Part shown: positions 1-13,372 of the stretch, piece by piece | Position numbering within the stretch: the first letter of the stretch is position 1 | Layout: every line of letters starts with the position of its first letter | Source of the DNA: Chrysomallon squamiferum | Lineage: Eukaryota; Mollusca; Gastropoda; Neomphalida; Peltospiridae | Direction: 5' to 3' | DNA: 52,500 nt | Assembly: GCA_012295275.1 (NCBI GenBank) | Contig: CM022673.1 | Location: forward strand, 12,310,788 to 12,363,287 | Program-made: the position numbers and the translations under genes | The notes under the pieces: model-generated | Database searches by the model: none | Seen by the model: only the letters and a program-made list of their open reading frames with translations | Told to the model about the DNA's origin: nothing

Positions 1-292
1 TTTGTCTTCGTTTACTGTCACCATAGTAATATGTTCCTGTGGACTGTATTGATTGTGACGACCACGATGACGATATAACGACTGCGTGACAGATTGTATC
101 TAAGTATGATTGATAGTGGCGGCATAATTAATTGTTTCTACACTGACAGATTAGACATAAGACGATTTCCCACTACAAGAAAATGACAACAAATCTTACG
201 GCTCTAGATATAATTGTTATCAGTCAGTGGCCGGTATTAATACAAGATTAAGTTAGAGGATCCATCCAGCATCCCAACAGATTGCTTACAAT

Positions 293-411
293 ATAGACAG
301 ACAAACATACAGACAGACAGATAAACAGATACATAGGTAGAGACAGACAGACAGATAACTATATAGATAAACAGATAAACAGATACAGGGAAACAGAGAG
401 ATAGATTAATA
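293..411. repeat. Imperfect GACA/GATA tetranucleotide repeat
   Basis: Irregular array of gaca, aaca and gata units. The same type of array recurs at 7963-8045. Confidence 0.7.
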
Positions 412-507
412 AAACAAATTGAATAAATAAAATGAATTAGTGAGTGAATGTATTAAATCAGTAAGTAAAAGATTAAACTAATGCATTAATTAATATTAGT
501 AAATAAG

Positions 508-561
508 TAAATAAAATAAAATAAAATAAAATAAAATAAAATAAAATAAAATAAAATAAAA
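508..561. repeat. (AAAAT)n microsatellite
   Basis: About ten consecutive aaaat units. Confidence 0.9.
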
Positions 562-1612
562 TTAATTATCGTTAAGGATAGGCCTTAGGACGACAATAAG
601 TAAAGATGTGAAAACGTTTTGGTGTTATTACGTAATGTTTCACTGCTACTAACTGAACATATCCAATGCTGAAGTGTTTTACATCAGGAAAAGGCTAACA
701 ACGATAAAAATCACCAATTCAGCCAAACGATTTTAGCGATTTACAAATATGAATATTTTTCATTAACTGGCAAATAAAAATTCCACAATACAGGGCAAAT
801 CCTAAAAAAATCTTGACCATAAATAAATAAATAAGGACACCCCAAAACAAATAAAATAACTATCAAAAACATGATTTTACAATGATACACCAGAAAGGAA
901 ACCCGCTGTTGTCTCTCAGCAGGAAGGAATCTTGTTAAAATTAATCAGCCATTTGAAACGTAGTTTGTAGCGTATTTCAATGGACAGAACAGTACATATC
1001 ATGACTTTTCAGACAATCACGTTAATAGGAGAGACGTTAATAGGAGATACAAAATTAAATAAAATATCTTAATTTAAAATGAAATAAAAAAATGAATAAA
1101 ATAAATAAAAAAATAAAATAAAATAAAAAAAAATAAAATCAAAGATTAATGTTAAATTGACTAATGAATACGTGAAAATTTAAACTATGTAATATCATGA
1201 AAGGATAAATCTGTAAAAAACGTAAAACCTACAAATTTAAACCTATATAATATTTTAAAGTAAAAATATGCATTGTAGATCACTGTGATGGGGAAAATAA
1301 AATCAGTCCCAACCCAACCACCCTCCCCCTCCAAAAAAACCCAGCAACAACAAAACCAAACAAAAAATAATTAAATAAGTGAAAAAACAAACAAATACAA
1401 CAAACAACAGCAAAAAGAAAAAAAAAAAAGTAAGAAAAAACAGACAAATAATTTACGGAAATGAAAAGCTAAGTAGAACGTTTAATAACGCGTTTATCTT
1501 TGATTCTACACAACGTAACGCAGAGAGAAAAAAACACAACAACAACAAATGGAATGTAATTAAATACTCTTCAGGTTGTGTAAACGACTTGATAGAGAAC
1601 AGGCCGCCCGCC

Positions 1613-1690
1613 CGCCCATTCACCGCGCTGGCTGGCTGGCTATAAATCGAGACGAGTAATTCCCTCGTGTTTGCTTGCGCAGAAACAATC
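1613..1690 (+). promoter_or_regulatory. Possible TATA-type core promoter
   Basis: A short GC-rich island in an AT-rich surrounding (gccgcccgcccgccc, then a ggct triplet array) runs directly into ctataaatcgag at about 1640, with a less AT-rich stretch after it. The layout resembles a TATA core promoter on the + strand. No exon can be tied to it: the first downstream ATG (about 1732) opens a short frame running into a T-tract. It could serve the receptor gene whose first exon I cannot find, or be chance. Confidence 0.25.
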
Positions 1691-3046
1691 TAGATCTGGT
1701 TGACATCGGTGATAAACACTGGCAGTGTTAAATGAACACCTTGCTAGGACAGGAAGATATTAAAGACGATAGACACACGTTCTTCTTCTTTTTTTTTTTT
1801 TTTTAATTTCCCAGCTTGTTTTTTGGTTTGGCTTCATTCAGCTGATAATTTGGTCAATCATTCATGACCCCGCGTGTCTTAATAAAAAAAAAAAAGTTTT
1901 ACGTTGTTTAATAACTGCGTTTTTTTTAATCGTTATTTTCATAGATATATCCACGTAAAATATCCTTAAGCGTAATTATAATAAGATATCCTGGCTTTAG
2001 TTGTATCACTGGCATAGGTAATGAATCATAAATGCTTGCTTCGCTTTCTGACAGTTCCAAGATAAAATTAATTGCAAGATCGCTAGGTCTTTGGCTTGAA
2101 GAGTGGTAGGTAATGGAGTCGATTCCTGCACGTTCCTAAGTTGAATTAATAATACACCAACTCTCTGCATTTTCTCTGCAATAAGATTGTCCTAGACAAT
2201 GGGAATCCAAGCTTCGTGTATACTTAGAGAAGCCTGGATAAGCTGATGATATAAACACTGTTAAATTTATTAATCTACTTTCATCTGACCTGGATTAATG
2301 ACAAAGATGATGATAGTGATAGTAGGTGTAATAATAACAGTAGTAATAAAACAATAATAAAATAAATAAATAAAAAATAAATAAATAAATAAATTCTGAT
2401 GAAAGCTGTTGACTACAATGAACTAAGGTTACGCTCTCAAACTTACAAATACAGCGTACAGAGAGAGTATCCGACATGCGTCAACAATATAAAGCTGATT
2501 ATTAGTAGCTAGGTATAAACAAATATGTATGTCATTTAAAGGTTTAATAGATTAATCTATGTTTTATTTTTACTGAACACACAACATGTATATTGCAAAT
2601 AAATGTACATAACCTTCACCTTGATTTTGTTTGTTTTCAAGCAAATGTTTCTACTCAGTGCCCAGTATAGACCTTACTCTCTACTTCAAAGACTCACTAA
2701 TTTATTTATGCTAATAGTTCACGCATGCGTACAGGTGACATTTTAAACTTTACATCTCTACTGCACTTTGACTGGATATTCCCTATTGGCTTACCTTTAT
2801 AGTACAGTCCACTACTTTTAACGGATACTGACCTACAAATCGGATTGAAATCTATTGAATTAACACAACAGTTCGGGTCAGGTCACTGTGTGTGTATGTA
2901 AGTAATTGGATTAAATCGTTTTAGGCTTTCAGATTGGGTCAAGAAGTGGCCCAGATTACAGTTGTTTTGTCTTGGTTCAATCTTGTTTGAAGAGATACAA
3001 CAGTTTGATACAATAGTTTTTAGATACTGCAATGTTTATTCCAGAT

Positions 3047-3047
3047 T

Positions 3048-3078
<31 letters not shown>

Positions 3079-3103
3079 TTATTATTATTATTATTATTAT
3101 TAA

Positions 3104-3162
<59 letters not shown>

Positions 3163-3165
3163 ATG
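3047..3165. repeat. TTC/TTA trinucleotide repeat
   Basis: A ttc array passes into a long tta array. Confidence 0.9.
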
Positions 3166-3485
3166 ACATCATAAAGTCCTCGCATATTTTCGTTTTTTAA
3201 AAAGCGTTTTTGATGTGTGTGTGTATGTGTCTGTGTGTTTGTGTGTTTGCATTGACATCATATCTTTTCTTATTATTCAAATACTTACCGATATGTATAT
3301 ATTTTTTTAATTCAGTGGTAAAATTATAGCACAAACAATTTCATTATCAGTATACGGAATAACATCAACATTATAATCATCAGTAATAATAATAATATAA
3401 TAATAATAATAACAACAACATAAACAGCATCATCAACAACAACAACAACTAATAATAATAATAATGATGATGATAATAATAGTAG

Positions 3486-3517
<32 letters not shown>

Positions 3518-3893
3518 ATGATGACAACGATGATTATAATAACAATGACGAATAAATAAAAAAAGAATAAAATGAAGTGAAATGTGATAAACACAAACAC
3601 TGACACGATCTCATTAAAAACGTTACTAGAAAAACACTTCGCTTATCTATCGAAGTCTACAACGGTTGTAGATGTTTTTCTAATCAGCGCGTCTAATTAA
3701 GACTGCGCCGTTGTAAGAGGAGACCTGTGTTTGACCTGCGCTGTCACAGAAACTCGCAGCAATGACACGAAATGCTGGAATTAACACAACGCATCTGAGC
3801 GACTTCCGACTCGACCAGCTTAATCGCGAGCTAACACGAGCGCTAATTTGCAGTGATAAGGAGAAGGAGAAGAGAAAATACTACGAGATAGAC

Positions 3894-3898
<5 letters not shown>

Positions 3899-3958
<60 letters not shown>
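3899..3958. repeat. (GA)n microsatellite
   Basis: About 30 uninterrupted ga units. Confidence 0.95.
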
Positions 3959-3962
<4 letters not shown>

Positions 3963-4265
3963 AAGAAAGAGCAAAAAAAAAAAAAAATTTAAATAAAACA
4001 AAATAACAGAGGTTAACAATTAGTTCAAACTGCAGCGTGTTTTATGAGTGGGCGTTTAGTGTAAAATATCTGTTAGTTCTTTGTCTTTTTTTTTATTCGT
4101 TTTTTTTTTGTTTTGTTCGCTTTGTTTCTTCTCGTTTCTCTTTGTTTTTCAGTTTCAATCTCTTTATCACTTTCCTTTTGTGTTTTTCACTCATTTTCTT
4201 TTATTCTCTTTTTGATTGATTATTTTTCTGTTTATTTCTATCCATCCATCAATCCATCCGTCCGC

Positions 4266-4268
<3 letters not shown>

Positions 4269-4357
<89 letters not shown>
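4269..4357. repeat. (CT)n microsatellite
   Basis: About 45 tc units, only 310 bp from the GA tract at 3899. The two tracts face each other in inverted orientation. Confidence 0.95.
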
Positions 4358-4359
<2 letters not shown>

Positions 4360-4717
4360 CTACAGTATCTCAGCCCACCTCCAGCCCACTTCACTTTTCC
4401 CCTGGTATATCTTAACCAGTAATCACATCTTCATTATTCTCATTACAGGCTCAGATTTTTTTTTTAAAAACATAATTTATTACCATCTCCCATGACGTCG
4501 CTGCTTTGTCTTCAGCTGTATTACGTAATAGAAAATACCGCAGCGCTATAAATAACAGCAGAAATTCAGAATTCACAATCAGCTCTGGGAGTTTCATAGA
4601 CACCCTCTTATTTCCTGGGCAGTTGTAAATCTTTACGATGAACAACATGGGATTTGTCGAAAATATGTTTCTTTTTCCCTTTATCTCATTTTTCACCTTT
4701 CTTCATCTATTTTGTTT

Positions 4718-4756
<39 letters not shown>

Positions 4757-7350
4757 TTTTTTTTTCTTCAGAAAGAAGACAAAGGAAAAGGTCTAGCCAG
4801 TTACTACTGTATATTATTAACAATTATTATTATTTGAGCACAAGCAAAACTAAATTTATTATCAAGTTTAAAAACAGGATTTGCATGCACATTCTGTTCA
4901 AAAACTATTAAATAACTTAATTATAACAAACGGTTCTCCTTATTTTTTTTTATTATTATTATTTTTTTTTTTCCTGGTAAATTATTTTCTCCCGTTCTCA
5001 TTTTGTATTAAATTGATTTGAGTCGAGCGGTGAAGTTTAAATTATTACTTCAGTTAGCTTTACCATCATTAGTTGAAGAGCAATGATTGTATGGTTTGGG
5101 CTTACATGGTTTTCTAATTACATGTTGAAAGATTTCATTAATAACATTGACTTTTTAATGTTTTACAAAGCCTTTAATAAACTTTTTTTTTTCTTCTTCT
5201 TCAAAATGGTCAAATAATTATTGAATTAAAAAGTGATTTTCAGATATCCAAACCAATCATGGATACTATGACCAACTTAGAGAGTCTGCTATTCAGTTGT
5301 TTTAGATGTAATATTAAATTTGTTCTGTTATTTATTGTTTTAACGATAATATACCTAATAATCCAGCCTTTTATACTGTTTACTGTCTGTTTTTTCAATA
5401 CATACGTGCATACATACATATATATATATATATTTTGTTGTTTTCAGTTTGTATATATATAAATATGTATATAAATACTATACACAATATACAGATATCT
5501 TAATACTTTAGATTATTGGTCATAATGAAAACGAACACCAAAATTCATATTAATTACCACTACTACAACTATTGTTACTACGACAAACACATTTACTACC
5601 TCTACCACTAGTACGAATAGTAGTATCAGTAATAATCGGACTTGTAATAGTAGTAATTGTATTAGAGTAGTAATAATATTAGAAGAACTGAAGCAGTTGT
5701 ATAATAGTAGTAGCAGTAGGAATATTATTTGATTATATTGGAATAGTAGTAGTATAGTGTTAGTAGCAGCAGCAGCTGTTTTAGAATTTGTACTTGTAAT
5801 AACAGATCAGTAGATGTAGCTGTAATAGTAGTAATCTCTACATTTTCATTATTCATCAAACAAACCGTCTGCAGCATTTATAGTTGAGAATCTCATTTTC
5901 AAAACATATAAACGAATGACAAAAAACATATTCGTTTATTATTATTATTACCTCAGTGGGAGATCGATGTTTTCAGAATAACAATAACAAATAATTTCAT
6001 AAAACTGTTGCATTGTCTGCGTTGGCTCTCTTGCAGAACAGATAACGCACAGGAAAACCACAACGCGTGTGCAGTGTGTTTGCTATTTGTGTGCAGTCTT
6101 CGTGCAGTTTGTGTGCATTCGATACGTTACCTGGTGGGTATTTCTGATAAAATCAGCACGGTTCCAGTCAATTACGCGGTACCGTACATCACCGTTAATA
6201 AAACGGGCGATTTCATTTCACAAAGACATGACGTAATTTCAGTTGACGTTTTCTCACAGATTAGAGGTATCAAGTTGAGTTTATTCTGTCTGCAGTGTGG
6301 TGGGATTCCTGAGAATGTTGGAAGCAGTTTTTTTTTTTTTTTTTTTTGTATTTTTGGATTTTGTTTTTATTTATTTATTTTTTTTTTTTTTTTTTTATGA
6401 AGATAATGATGAATCTGATGCTTATTTATCCTTGTTGATTTGTTTGTTTAATTAAGGTTTATTTATATATTTATTTATTATTATTATTGTTGTTGTTGCT
6501 GCTACTGCCGTTTCTGCTGCTTCTGTTGTCGTTGTTGTTATTACTATTGTTATTGTAGTTATTATTATTATTACTATTGTAATACTAATAATAATAATAA
6601 TTATTATTATTATTTGATTTTTTTTTTACCCTTTTATTCTTTTGTTATAAAATGTTCCATTAAATGTTTTAAAACATTTTCTTCCTTCAGTGGTTTTCAA
6701 TCATTCACACATTCACTCATTCGCCAATCTACTGACTCTTTTATTTACTTCTAAATATTTCAGACTCCACTGTCTCGAATCGTCTCTCTTTTTCTGTTTC
6801 GACATGATCCGTGTTATTTAAAGTACAATTGTTTTCGCATGGCTTCAGTGTCTGTGGCAATCAATTATCCTGGACATCCATTTCCTAATAGAGAAACCTC
6901 AGAAGAGATCCCAGTCTTAATTTAGTATCGAGTTTCTAGAAGTTAGATAGTTTCTCGGAGCAGTGTCTTATTTTCAGTGTGATTAATTTAGTCATTAAAG
7001 ACATGTAACAAGTAGGTGATTATCAAATAATGATAGAACTATGCTGACAGAATATTTTTTTATATTTTTTTTTTTTCGGTTGTTTGTGTGTATAGCCTGT
7101 ATATGTGTGTGTGAGTGTGTGTGTGTATTTGTGTGTGTGTGTGTGTGTGTGTGTCTAACAGAGAGAGGTAAAGAACAAACTGTCATATAGTTAGAAAGGC
7201 AGAGTCTAATTAGATGTAGGCCTATATGAAACTAGAGGATTATTATGACTGAATATATACATTTATACATTTATACATACATACCCATCTACCTACCTAC
7301 CTACCTACCTACCTATCTACATACATACATACATACAGATATACATACAG

Positions 7351-7515
7351 GTTGTGTTGATGACCGAACGGTAACGTTGCCTTCAGTGTGCGGGTGAACG
7401 GATGTCATACGTTCGAGTCTCATCAGCGGAATCTGACGGGTTTGTGAGGTGATTGGACTTTGTCCTCCTGCGTCAGTTCGTTCCAGAATATTGTCTGTGT
7501 GCAGAGTCTGTACAG
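7351..7515 (+). mobile_element. tRNA-derived SINE, + orientation
   Basis: It has an internal RNA polymerase III promoter layout. The A-box-like tgaccgaacggtaac is at 7361-7375 and the B box gttcgagtctc at 7411-7421. A tRNA-unrelated body follows, ending near gtctgtgtgcagagt. A second copy lies inverted at 50331-50490 with the same order of blocks (accgaacggtaac, gttcgagtctcatca, tctgacgggttt, ttggactttgtcctcctgcg, gaatattgtctgtgtgcag). Two separated copies sharing internal promoter boxes support a SINE family. The left flank is an ATAC/CTAC microsatellite. Confidence 0.75.
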
Positions 7516-7962
7516 ACACATATAAAACAAAGAATATTCAAACCCTCAAATACATACATAAATAAACACGCACACACACACTCACACACAAATATAACTT
7601 ACACATACGGCCAAAACCTTATTTCATGGATAAATTCACACGTATTCCCATTCAAGGACATACGTAGGTAAATAAAAAACAACAATAACTCAGTAAAATA
7701 AACACAAAAACAACAGTTAATCCTGGTCATAAATATGATGCGACATTCCTCAGTCACAGCGAAGTTCTTCTAAGTAAATGTAAAACTTTCGCCTTTTGTT
7801 GTAACACATGATCACATGCTTAACCTTTATAGCTACCAATAAACGGTATGATCCTTTTAAAAACAGTAATAGTAATAAAATAAATAAACTAATAAATAAA
7901 TAAATAAATAAGTAATGAATGAATGAATGAATGAATAAATTAATAATTCAATAAAAAATTAA

Positions 7963-7996
7963 TAAAAAAAAACAAAAAATAAATAAATACATAAAT

Positions 7997-8042
<46 letters not shown>

Positions 8043-8045
8043 ATA
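7963..8045. repeat. (GACA)n microsatellite
   Basis: About 15 gaca units with one aaca interruption, flanked by AAAT/AATA runs. Confidence 0.85.
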
Positions 8046-8934
8046 GATAAATAAATAATAAATAAAACTAATAAATTAAATAAAATAAAAACACCTTTCA
8101 CCGCGCTAAATCTATATTTTGTAATAAACTGAACTGCTTAGGAAATAAATCGCGCAATAATTGTTCTTTGTCTGCTGCTGTGGACACACCCATACATAAA
8201 ATAATAGCGCAGGAACTAAACAAGACTAACACAACCTTCCCCAAGCGAGTATCAGTAGACTGATATATTTATCTACATGTGGTGTGTATTAACTTATAAC
8301 CCACTTTTTCTTTCTCTGCGCCGTTCAGTTCGGGATGCAAGGGAATCAACATAACCATTTGGAATTCTGTAAACGTCTGCGGACTTGACTTCGAGTCTGT
8401 TCCGTGTTAACAAGAGGCCAAAACGCCACAACTGCTTAGCGCCGTGGTGGTTGTAGTCGTTGTGAGCAACGCCAGAAATGTTTCGACAAAAGAGCACGCT
8501 AATTATTTCCAACATTGTTTTGACTGACGTGCAATTTGTTGCTGACGTTCATGTTGTTGTAGAACTTTAATTTTTAAAGATGCAGCACTTACATTTTTTT
8601 ATTTATTATTTTTTATTATTTTGTTTTAATTTTATTATTTTATTTATCCTGCTAAACCTCATGCTGTTTGTTTAATGTTTGTTAAAGTTTCATCTACATT
8701 TGTTAACTGCAACGAGCGACATATCAGGATAGCAATCATCTCTTTTCCGTGTTTGTATGCGTAACTGTAGCATTACTAGAGACTTATCCAATTGAATCAG
8801 GTTTCCGTGGAATTTTGAGTCAGTCTGAAGTTAATATGTATGAGAGAAAGTTCATTTGACAGTTAGAAATGATAACACAAGACAGACTATAGAAAACACA
8901 TTTGTGTTATATTACCAGAGACGACTGTTTTACG

Positions 8935-9215
8935 TAAAATTCAATTTACTGTAACTAATTACATCATAAAATTCAATTACAGTTTCTAATGTTAGCATAA
9001 GATTTAAATAAAATTTAATTTACAGTTACCAATTATAACACAAAATTTAACGTTTAGTAATTAATTGTAACATAATTTACAGTTACTAATTATAACAATT
9101 TTTTTTTTTTATGTTTACTAATTATAATTAAATTTTAATTTACACTTACTAACAAAATTTGTTTACAGTTACTAATCATAATACAAAATTTAATTTATGG
9201 TTCTCAATTAAACAT
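8935..9215. repeat. Degenerate AT-rich minisatellite
   Basis: A unit of about 35-50 bp (aatttaatttacagttactaa with ttataacacaaa) recurs about six times with substitutions and indels. Confidence 0.65.
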
Positions 9216-9479
9216 AAACTTAGAAACGTGTGTTGGTAAAAATCATGGTACATGATCAGTGTTAAAATATTTGTTTTTAACAATCGCTGAGACTTGGTAG
9301 AGACGAATATAAATTATATTTCTCTGTAACAGTCTGTCTGATAACACTGTAATTCCACGCAAATTGAATTCATTACTGCAGTATCAGATTTTACATTCTG
9401 AGGTTTATTTCTGAGTTCGAAACGTGTATAGGTTACGAGCGTGGACTTTCCGAGTGTACACAGACACACAAACACAAAC

Positions 9480-9480
9480 A

Positions 9481-9560
<80 letters not shown>
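9480..9560. repeat. (CA)n microsatellite
   Basis: About 38 ca units after an acacaa-type lead-in. Confidence 0.95.
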
Positions 9561-9563
<3 letters not shown>

Positions 9564-10469
9564 CTGTGAGTTCTGAGCCAATGAGTATATATGAGTAATA
9601 AACGTGAGTTTTTATGAGTAAAATTTAATAACCATATCTGTATATATATATATTTTTTATTTTTTATTTAAAAAAACTCAGTTATTAACAACTTGATGTC
9701 TTGTAATTCAGAACTAGAGAAATCAGTTTCTCTGTTTAAGGAGATTAATGGTCAGTCTGTCTGTTAGTCTCAGCGGAATTACTAGACTAACAAATGTAAG
9801 TTGGTGGATCTTAGACTTTAAGCCACTAGGTTCTTGGGCGACATTCACGACACGAGAGATTTACAGTTAATTCGTCTACGATCTGGAATTTTTTTTTACT
9901 TCGTTCGCTGCACTGAAATTTTACGAAATCGAGAAAAGTCTGTCACTTCAGAGACCGAAAAATATACTGAATTATTGATATTTTCCAGAGCGAAACACTG
10001 TAAAAGAAATAGAAATAGTTACACAGTCTAAATGAATAAAAAACCAAGAGGCAAAATGTGAAAATAATACTGTTGATGTTGTTATTATATGTTCCCTATA
10101 TAATAAATGTGTTAAGAACACGAATTTATTGATATTTTGACATAAAGAAAAGTATTATTATGAAAAGCAAAGAAAACGGGAAGGATGGTAAAATGAAATT
10201 GAATACTTGTACAGACTCGCCTTAAACTGTGTTTAGTCATCAAGAGGTTTCACATATGGCACACACACACACACAGTGACAGACATATTCATTTTGTCGA
10301 GAACTTTTTTTTATTTTTTTTAAAGAAATTTGCAATTGTTCTATATTCCTTAAACCTTTGCAGATGTTCTTAAACTTTTTTCTTCAGAAATTTGATGCGA
10401 TTAAACTCAGCCTTTATAATTTAATCCTCTTTAATATTATTTAACTCATAGAATGCATATTTAGCATCT

Positions 10470-10557
10470 TTTGTTATTATTATTATTATTATTATTGTTA
10501 TTGTTGTTGTTATTATTGTTGTTGTTATTAATATTATTATTATTATTGTTATTGTTG

Positions 10558-10595
<38 letters not shown>

Positions 10596-10695
10596 GTTAT
10601 TGTTGTTGTTATTAATATTATTATTGTTGTTTTGTTATTGTTATTACTGTTGTTGTTGTTATTATTATTAATATTATTATTGTTGCTGTTGTTGA
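10470..10695. repeat. TTA/TTG compound trinucleotide array
   Basis: Alternating tta and ttg blocks show higher-order duplication: the block ttgttattgttgttgtta recurs. Confidence 0.9.
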
Positions 10696-12419
10696 TGGAT
10701 TTTCTTCTCATCAAACTCAGATTTGTTTAACTTGTCATCATCGCTGTTTGAACCGAGTTATCTCTGAACGAGAGAAAGATCGGTGTGTTTGTTTACATGT
10801 ATGTAGTCAGATTACTCAAACGTGATGTATAACTTAACTGTTTACATCTTCCCTTGAGCCTTGTTTACATGTAAATACTAATTATGAGATAATATTAAAT
10901 GTGCGACTGTCCTAATGATTCAGGATTGTTCTGTGTGTCCACAGCAATGAGCTAGAATCTCTATATATGCACACCAGAATTGTATTTTTAATTTTATTTT
11001 GCAATACCTTAGACGTAAATCCGCCATTTTGCTTCTCTAGAAAGTTACAAGCAGATGATACGTTTTTCTCGTGTCCAACACAGATAACAGGCTTTGTTAT
11101 GTAAATAGTCTCAATTGCTAGGGATGAGGAAAACAAAATGGCTACTTCACATAAACTGATGACGTCAATGAAAACCGGCATTTAGCTAATAGTGTTTAAT
11201 CATTAAAGATACTGAGCATGCCAGCATATTTTAGATGAATAGCAGTCACTTGGGTTTGCCGTTGTGTTCTGATAAATATTTCAGTATTACAACCTGCAGG
11301 TGCACGACAATGCTAACAGCTAACACATTCTACAACACAGACATTCAGTCTTACGTCAGTCTATTTGTTTATATTTGTAATAAGCAATGTGCCTCAGTGT
11401 TACAGTCTTTGCTAGCTTAAACAGACGAATTATACGAACAATAACGGTTCGGATGATCCTTCAATGTGTGCCAGTGGATTCTAACAACTTGAAGAACGTC
11501 TACAGTTCACGGAATAACTCGAGTCAACTCGAGTAAAGATGATTTCCCCCCAGAACACGATTTCGACTGAGATGTAAGATCGCGCCACACTTGAAATATT
11601 GATCGGATGACTTCTCGTGTGTTTTGAAAAGATGCAGGAATATTAATTTGCTCTGCTAATTAGTGTGCGGTAATGTTAGGACGCGCTTTGGTTGCATGTA
11701 AATTAAGACTGCTGTGTTGTGTTTAAAGAAAACGTACTGACGGAAATGAAATCACAGAAAAGATAAACACTATTTAACTCTAATGCAAGAATATGTGTGT
11801 AATCGTGTGTACATTCTGCTTTGTGCGTGTTACACACATACCTACATAAATCCATACATACATTCATACATACATACACACATATATATACATACGTACA
11901 TATATATATGTATGTGTGTGTGTGTGTGAGTGTGTATTCTGACACGCATACATACACCCACTCACAAGCAAACTCTCACCGACATATACACACATAAACT
12001 GTACATGAATATATCTTTATATTTATTTCTGTAAATAACGGTCTTCTTCTCTCTGTTTTTTTTTTTGTTCTTTTTTATCACTTTTCTTTTCACTATCTTC
12101 TGCATCTGTTCCATTCTATCTTGGATCTGTACCTTTATATTTATATATCATACATAAACATATCCCTCCATCCATCCATCTATTCATACGTGCGTACGTC
12201 CCTTCATCCCTCCATATCCATGCGTCCATACATCCAGTAATTGATTTTTCTCTTACTCTAGCTATTTACTTGTCCGTCCATCCATTTGTCTTTCGTCTAG
12301 CTCTCTCTTTCTCGTTGCTCATCACAATATTTTACTATTATCAAATTCACTAATCACACATTATCAGTACATTACAACCATCAATCACCACACAAACCAT
12401 AACCTCATCTTGTCGAGGG

Positions 12420-12420
<1 letters not shown>

Positions 12421-12459
<39 letters not shown>
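12421..12459. repeat. Poly(A) run
   Basis: 39 consecutive A, possibly a retroposon tail or a homopolymer expansion. Confidence 0.85.
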
Positions 12460-12463
<4 letters not shown>

Positions 12464-12763
12464 TCTTAATACTATCAAATTCACCAGAAAGGAAAGACAA
12501 TGCAAGCAAACAAGCAGAAAATTCTCTCGTTACACGGAACGAAACGAAATAACCATCCGATCATTAAATTACATACATCTCTGACCATTTTCCTCACTTC
12601 AGACACTCTCGCGGTTTCCTGAAAGCCCGGGGCAGTAGCAGGTGTTTTCTCAGACAGCGCCAAACCAGGCACTGCACTCGATTTTCAAAATCATTTCTGT
12701 AGCCACGCCCGAAAGTTTGATAAAAAATAAAAATAAAATCTCTGGGTCCGGACCATCTAATGA

Positions 12764-12872
12764 GTCTGTTTTGTTTTAATTGCGTGATAAAGCTTTACTG
12801 TGTGTTAAGTGGTTTTTGTCTGTTTTGTTTTAATTGCGTGATAAAGCTTTATTGTGTTAAGTGGTTTTTGTC
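12764..12872. repeat. 54-bp tandem duplication
   Basis: Two adjacent copies of a unit beginning gtctgttttgttttaattgc and ending gttaagtggtttttgtc. They differ by little (tactgtgtgt against tattgtgt), so the duplication is recent. Confidence 0.9.
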
Positions 12873-13109
12873 AATGACCGAAATAGCATTCGTTAAATAA
12901 CGAGTTCATTTTTGTATATATATATATGTGTGTGTGTGTTGTGTACTTGTGTTCTTGTATATATATCATAATAAACATTCTGGCATATACACTTATAATC
13001 ATGTATTTTATATTTTATATTAATATTATATGTATGCATAAAGGTTAATTTAGGTACGGTCCTACGCATGCATACTTATAAAACAGAAATTTATGCGAAC
13101 ACGTACAAA

Positions 13110-13170
13110 TATTCATACATACTTACATACATACACACATACATACATATAAACAAACACACACACACAC

Positions 13171-13205
<35 letters not shown>

Positions 13206-13262
13206 TACAAACATACACACACACACACATACATACATACATACATACATACACACATAAAC
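13110..13262. repeat. ATAC/CA array before exon A
   Basis: Compound atac and ca repeats lie about 110 bp upstream of the first recognised receptor exon, followed by a TA tract near 13293-13319. Confidence 0.9.
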
Positions 13263-13287
13263 AATTAGGCTTCAACCCATACAGTTT

Positions 13288-13322
<35 letters not shown>

Positions 13323-13372
13323 ATTCTTCATCGTTCAACAAGAGAATTGTTATTCATATTTTATCTATCCAG

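Larger units (their letters stand above)
1..1600. other. Non-coding AT-rich stretch
   Basis: No exon is supported here. The sequence is AT-rich with short tandem repeats (GACA/GATA-like near 293-411, AAAAT near 508-561) and A-rich tracts around 1080-1140 and 1340-1440. Open frames in the A-rich part are low-complexity Lys/Asn runs. Confidence 0.6.
1691..7350. other. Non-coding stretch rich in microsatellites
   Basis: No supported exon on either strand. It holds TTC/TTA repeats (3047-3165), an interrupted AAT/AAC array (3370-3545), GA (3899-3958), CT (4269-4357), TA (4720-4751), a TTA/TTG block (6475-6615) and several T-runs. Open frames here are translations of those repeats. A less AT-rich patch at 6000-6320 has an acceptor-like cttgcag, but no domain is recognisable. 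Confidence 0.55.
7516..13372. other. Non-coding stretch, probably intron or upstream DNA
   Basis: No supported exon. It includes a GACA array, a degenerate minisatellite, a CA tract, TTA/TTG arrays, a 39-nt A-run, a 54-bp tandem duplication and ATAC arrays. A less AT-rich patch at 8300-8520 has a 73-codon open frame on the - strand and another at 12560-12710 has 63 codons; neither has a recognisable domain or clear splice sites. Confidence 0.5.

Noticed and set aside
1-80. Short hydrophobic frame MFLWTVLIV at the left edge, as receptor signal peptide
   Set aside because: Only 15 codons before a stop and no acceptable phase-1 donor.
6008-6400. 130-codon frame with acceptor-like cttgcag upstream
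   Set aside because: No ATG, Cys/Val-rich from TGTG-like sequence, ends in a T-run, and no lectin or signal-peptide features.
10912-11181. 89-codon - strand frame, with aaaATGGCGG context inside
   Set aside because: No domain and no supporting splice sites; could be a chance frame or an old repeat.
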